Positions 62,240 to 64,000 of a DNA stretch of 64,000 bases are shown piece by piece (positions within the stretch are counted from its first letter, which is position 1; each line of letters opens with the position of its first letter). Made by a program: the position numbers and the translations under genes. The stretch is taken from positions 32,925,981 to 32,989,980 of the forward strand of contig NC_088098.1 in NCBI RefSeq assembly GCF_036370855.1, in the 5' to 3' direction. The notes beneath the pieces are model-generated. The model did not search any database and had not been told where the DNA came from. It saw only the letters and a list, made by a program, of their open reading frames with translations. This DNA is from Dromaius novaehollandiae (Eukaryota > Chordata > Aves > Casuariiformes > Dromaiidae).

Positions 62240-63015
62240 TGGGGATTGTATAAAATGTATTATTGGATAGTTTAAGGGAGTTCTGGGAATGTGCGAGATT
62301 CATTCTGGGATGTTTACTGGAAGTACAAAGCGTGGGGAAAGGGAGGGGATCGGGGTGGATTAGGGAGGAACAAGTGTGGGAAAATAAAAGGGAAAGGATA
62401 AAAGGGGCCGTTCAAGTGTAAACGGGGGCTGGTCAGTACACTTATCTGCCTGAGCCCTGTGCTTGATCACTGCAAGCTATATTCTCATTATATTCTATTT
62501 CTAGCTATATTTATTGTGCATGTACTGTCTGTTCTGAGGGGGCATGCATGAATACTAGGGAAAGTCAAGCTGGACTAGTTGGTGCAAACTAAAGGATCTA
62601 ATCTGGAGTGGAACCACAAACCTCACGGCTTGTTGATCCAAAAGAATGCAGCTGGGGAGACTAGCACATCTGGGACCAGCTACTAGTTAGGTCGAGCATC
62701 TAAGACCAGCTATCGGAGTGATACAAATTGTGTGTGTGTACATATATGTGTATCTTTCTCCACTAGCTGACTTCATTCCTGGAGAGGAGGCCCAGGACTG
62801 TGCCATCTGTGCTGCTTCTCATGTTTGTGTGACCGCTGTGTGTGTTAATGCCAAAGACTCTGTGTTTTGTCTGCATTGACCTGTGTGGCTTGCCACTTGT
62901 GTACTGTGTGCGTGAGTGTCTGTGTGTCTGTGTTCATCTATACATGTTTATAAAGCATACGTGCTCAGCATCACTATTGGTAGAACCTGGGGATAAGGAG
63001 CCGCAGCAGCCTCAC
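62240..63015 (+). mobile_element. LTR-type element, copy B (partner 19780-20445)
   Basis: This copy is better preserved than copy A. It has a purine-rich U3-like part with ggtggattagggaggaacaa (62354-62373), a TATA-like gataaaagg (62398-62406), and a polyadenylation-like region with tctatttctagc (62494-62505, identical in copy A). A following 500-bp part includes an imperfect internal duplication ('catctgggaccagctact' / 'catctaagaccagctatc', about 62667-62715). It then becomes T/G-rich and ends at gcagcagcct (63003-63012), which matches the end of copy A. Orientation is the same as copy A. No intact reading frame. Most likely an avian-type endogenous retrovirus LTR with adjoining leader. Family and exact boundaries are unknown. 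Confidence 0.65.
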
Positions 63016-63819
63016 ATCTATCCAGCTACTGGATTCAGCAACCTCTAACAGATAGGAGCATTAGAAACATTCTGGAAAGAAGAAATGAGCAAGGAAGACA
63101 GAGACAACATTAGGCAAAATAACATTTAACCTTCAACCTTTGCTCCTAAGAAATGTACACAGACTGTCAGGATAATCCTCTCATATTAGAAGGTTTACTT
63201 GCTAGATCAGCAGATCAATAGCTGTAGAGAGGCACACACCAAAGCACTGCGGCGGGTCAGACAGGAGAGCTGCGCTGTTCGATCAGAATGGCCCATCCCA
63301 TGCCATAAGCCATGCAGACCTCTTTTTTTGCTTGATTTGGAGAGTGCTGTGATGTGGGCAACTCCTTCCAATTCAGACCGGGGCTTAGACATCTTATTTA
63401 CCGCATTCACATTTCCATACCTTGCATAGCTGCTATAGCTATTAGAAGTTGCTTGGTCACCTTGGGCAGTTATAAAGTCCAAACAGACAGAAGGCACACT
63501 GTATGCAGCTTACACCAGTGGAGAATGAGTTCCATTAATTTTACTTAAAAGTACAGCATTGATATTCAGTTCTCTTTTGTTCTATTGGGACTTGTATCCT
63601 GGGACAGGTTCTCAGCTGAGTTGTTAAATAACAGAGCTGATTGCTTGGATAGATTATTTTTGTACTGCCACCTGTAGGTAATACATACACAAAAGATCCT
63701 GCTCAATGCAGCCTTTACCAGCCTTTTTGGATTCAGTGTGGTATTTTCTCTCCTGAGAGACCCATTCTAAAATTACAAGAGTAATTCTTGATAAGCATTT
63801 ATCCTGCAGATGTTAGCCT
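63016..63819. other. Stretch between LTR-type copy B and the integrase remnant
   Basis: No gene recognised. A 96-codon minus frame (63207-63497) overlaps a 76-codon plus frame, and neither has a motif. Since the integrase remnant on its right reads leftward, this stretch may hold the eroded downstream part of that element, but nothing diagnostic was seen. Confidence 0.4.
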
Positions 63820-64000
63820 AGCTCCTCTCATAGGGTTGCCTCTACCATGCAATTAACCCACTTAGTCCCGTTGGATGAAGGATGGTAAGCAGAGTTCATA
63901 TGACAACATTGTGCTGACAGCATCTCTGGTAGCCTTTAAAAACAGAGCTAATGAATGGCTTGCCACAGTCACATTGCCAAGCATACTTTTCCGCACAGTG
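63820..64000 (-). pseudogene. Broken LTR-retroelement integrase core, cut by window edge
   Basis: Read on the minus strand, a catalytic-type Asp (codon 63968-63970) followed by Cys-Gly lies 27 residues before a Tyr-His-Pro-Ser-Ser-Asn-Gly motif (63867-63887). That is the spacing between the second catalytic Asp and the conserved Tyr in retroviral and LTR-retrotransposon integrases (rve domain), enzymes that insert the element's DNA into the host genome. The copy is dead. There is an in-frame TGA at 63896-63898, a one-base frame change before the Tyr-His-Pro motif, and a further TGA shortly after it. A Trp codon (63858-63860) stands where the third catalytic residue, Glu, is expected. Upstream parts of pol would lie beyond position 64000. 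The retroelement class cannot be decided from this piece. Confidence 0.65.

Overview
This window looks like non-coding nuclear DNA from a sauropsid, most likely a bird, although a crocodilian or turtle cannot be excluded. The evidence is the repeat content. There are decayed CR1-type LINE fragments, one with the typical 3' end and octamer-like tail near 14.44-14.58 kb. There are LTR-retroelement remnants, and short palindromic old repeats of the kind shared by birds, crocodilians and turtles. Alu, L1 and bacterial features are absent. The sequence is visibly A+T-rich.

I found no convincing protein-coding gene. The longest ATG-to-stop reading frame is 134 codons (2397-2801, +). It and the other short frames are spread over both strands, overlap each other and carry no domain I recognise. 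No tRNA, rRNA or spliceosomal RNA was recognised. The window is best read as a gene desert or the inside of a very large intron.

Layout: 0-4 kb is unique AT-rich DNA with a strong hairpin at 2.18 kb. An old CR1 piece lies at 4.25-4.51 kb. A direct duplication (6.15 and 7.96 kb) flanks 1.5 kb. A long broken CR1 (10.5-12.15 kb) is followed by a separate CR1 3' end at 14.44 kb. An LTR-type element lies at 19.8-20.4 kb, and a second diverged copy of the same family, in the same orientation, at 62.2-63.0 kb. The 22-37 kb stretch is mostly unique and holds several segments that look like conserved regulatory DNA, plus small palindromic repeats. At 38.2-38.65 kb there is an LTR end followed by a primer-binding-site-like sequence of the tRNA-Lys type. 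At 40.68-41.12 kb there is a MITE-like element with terminal inverted repeats. A degenerate minisatellite lies at 47.34-47.65 kb and a possible further LTR at 48.6-49.0 kb. The window ends inside a broken retroelement integrase on the minus strand (63.82-64.0 kb).

The repeats do not form a working system. They are independent fossils of different age in otherwise unique DNA. The best candidates for function are the possible enhancers and a few weak candidate exons. All of these are inferences that need cross-species alignment or RNA data.
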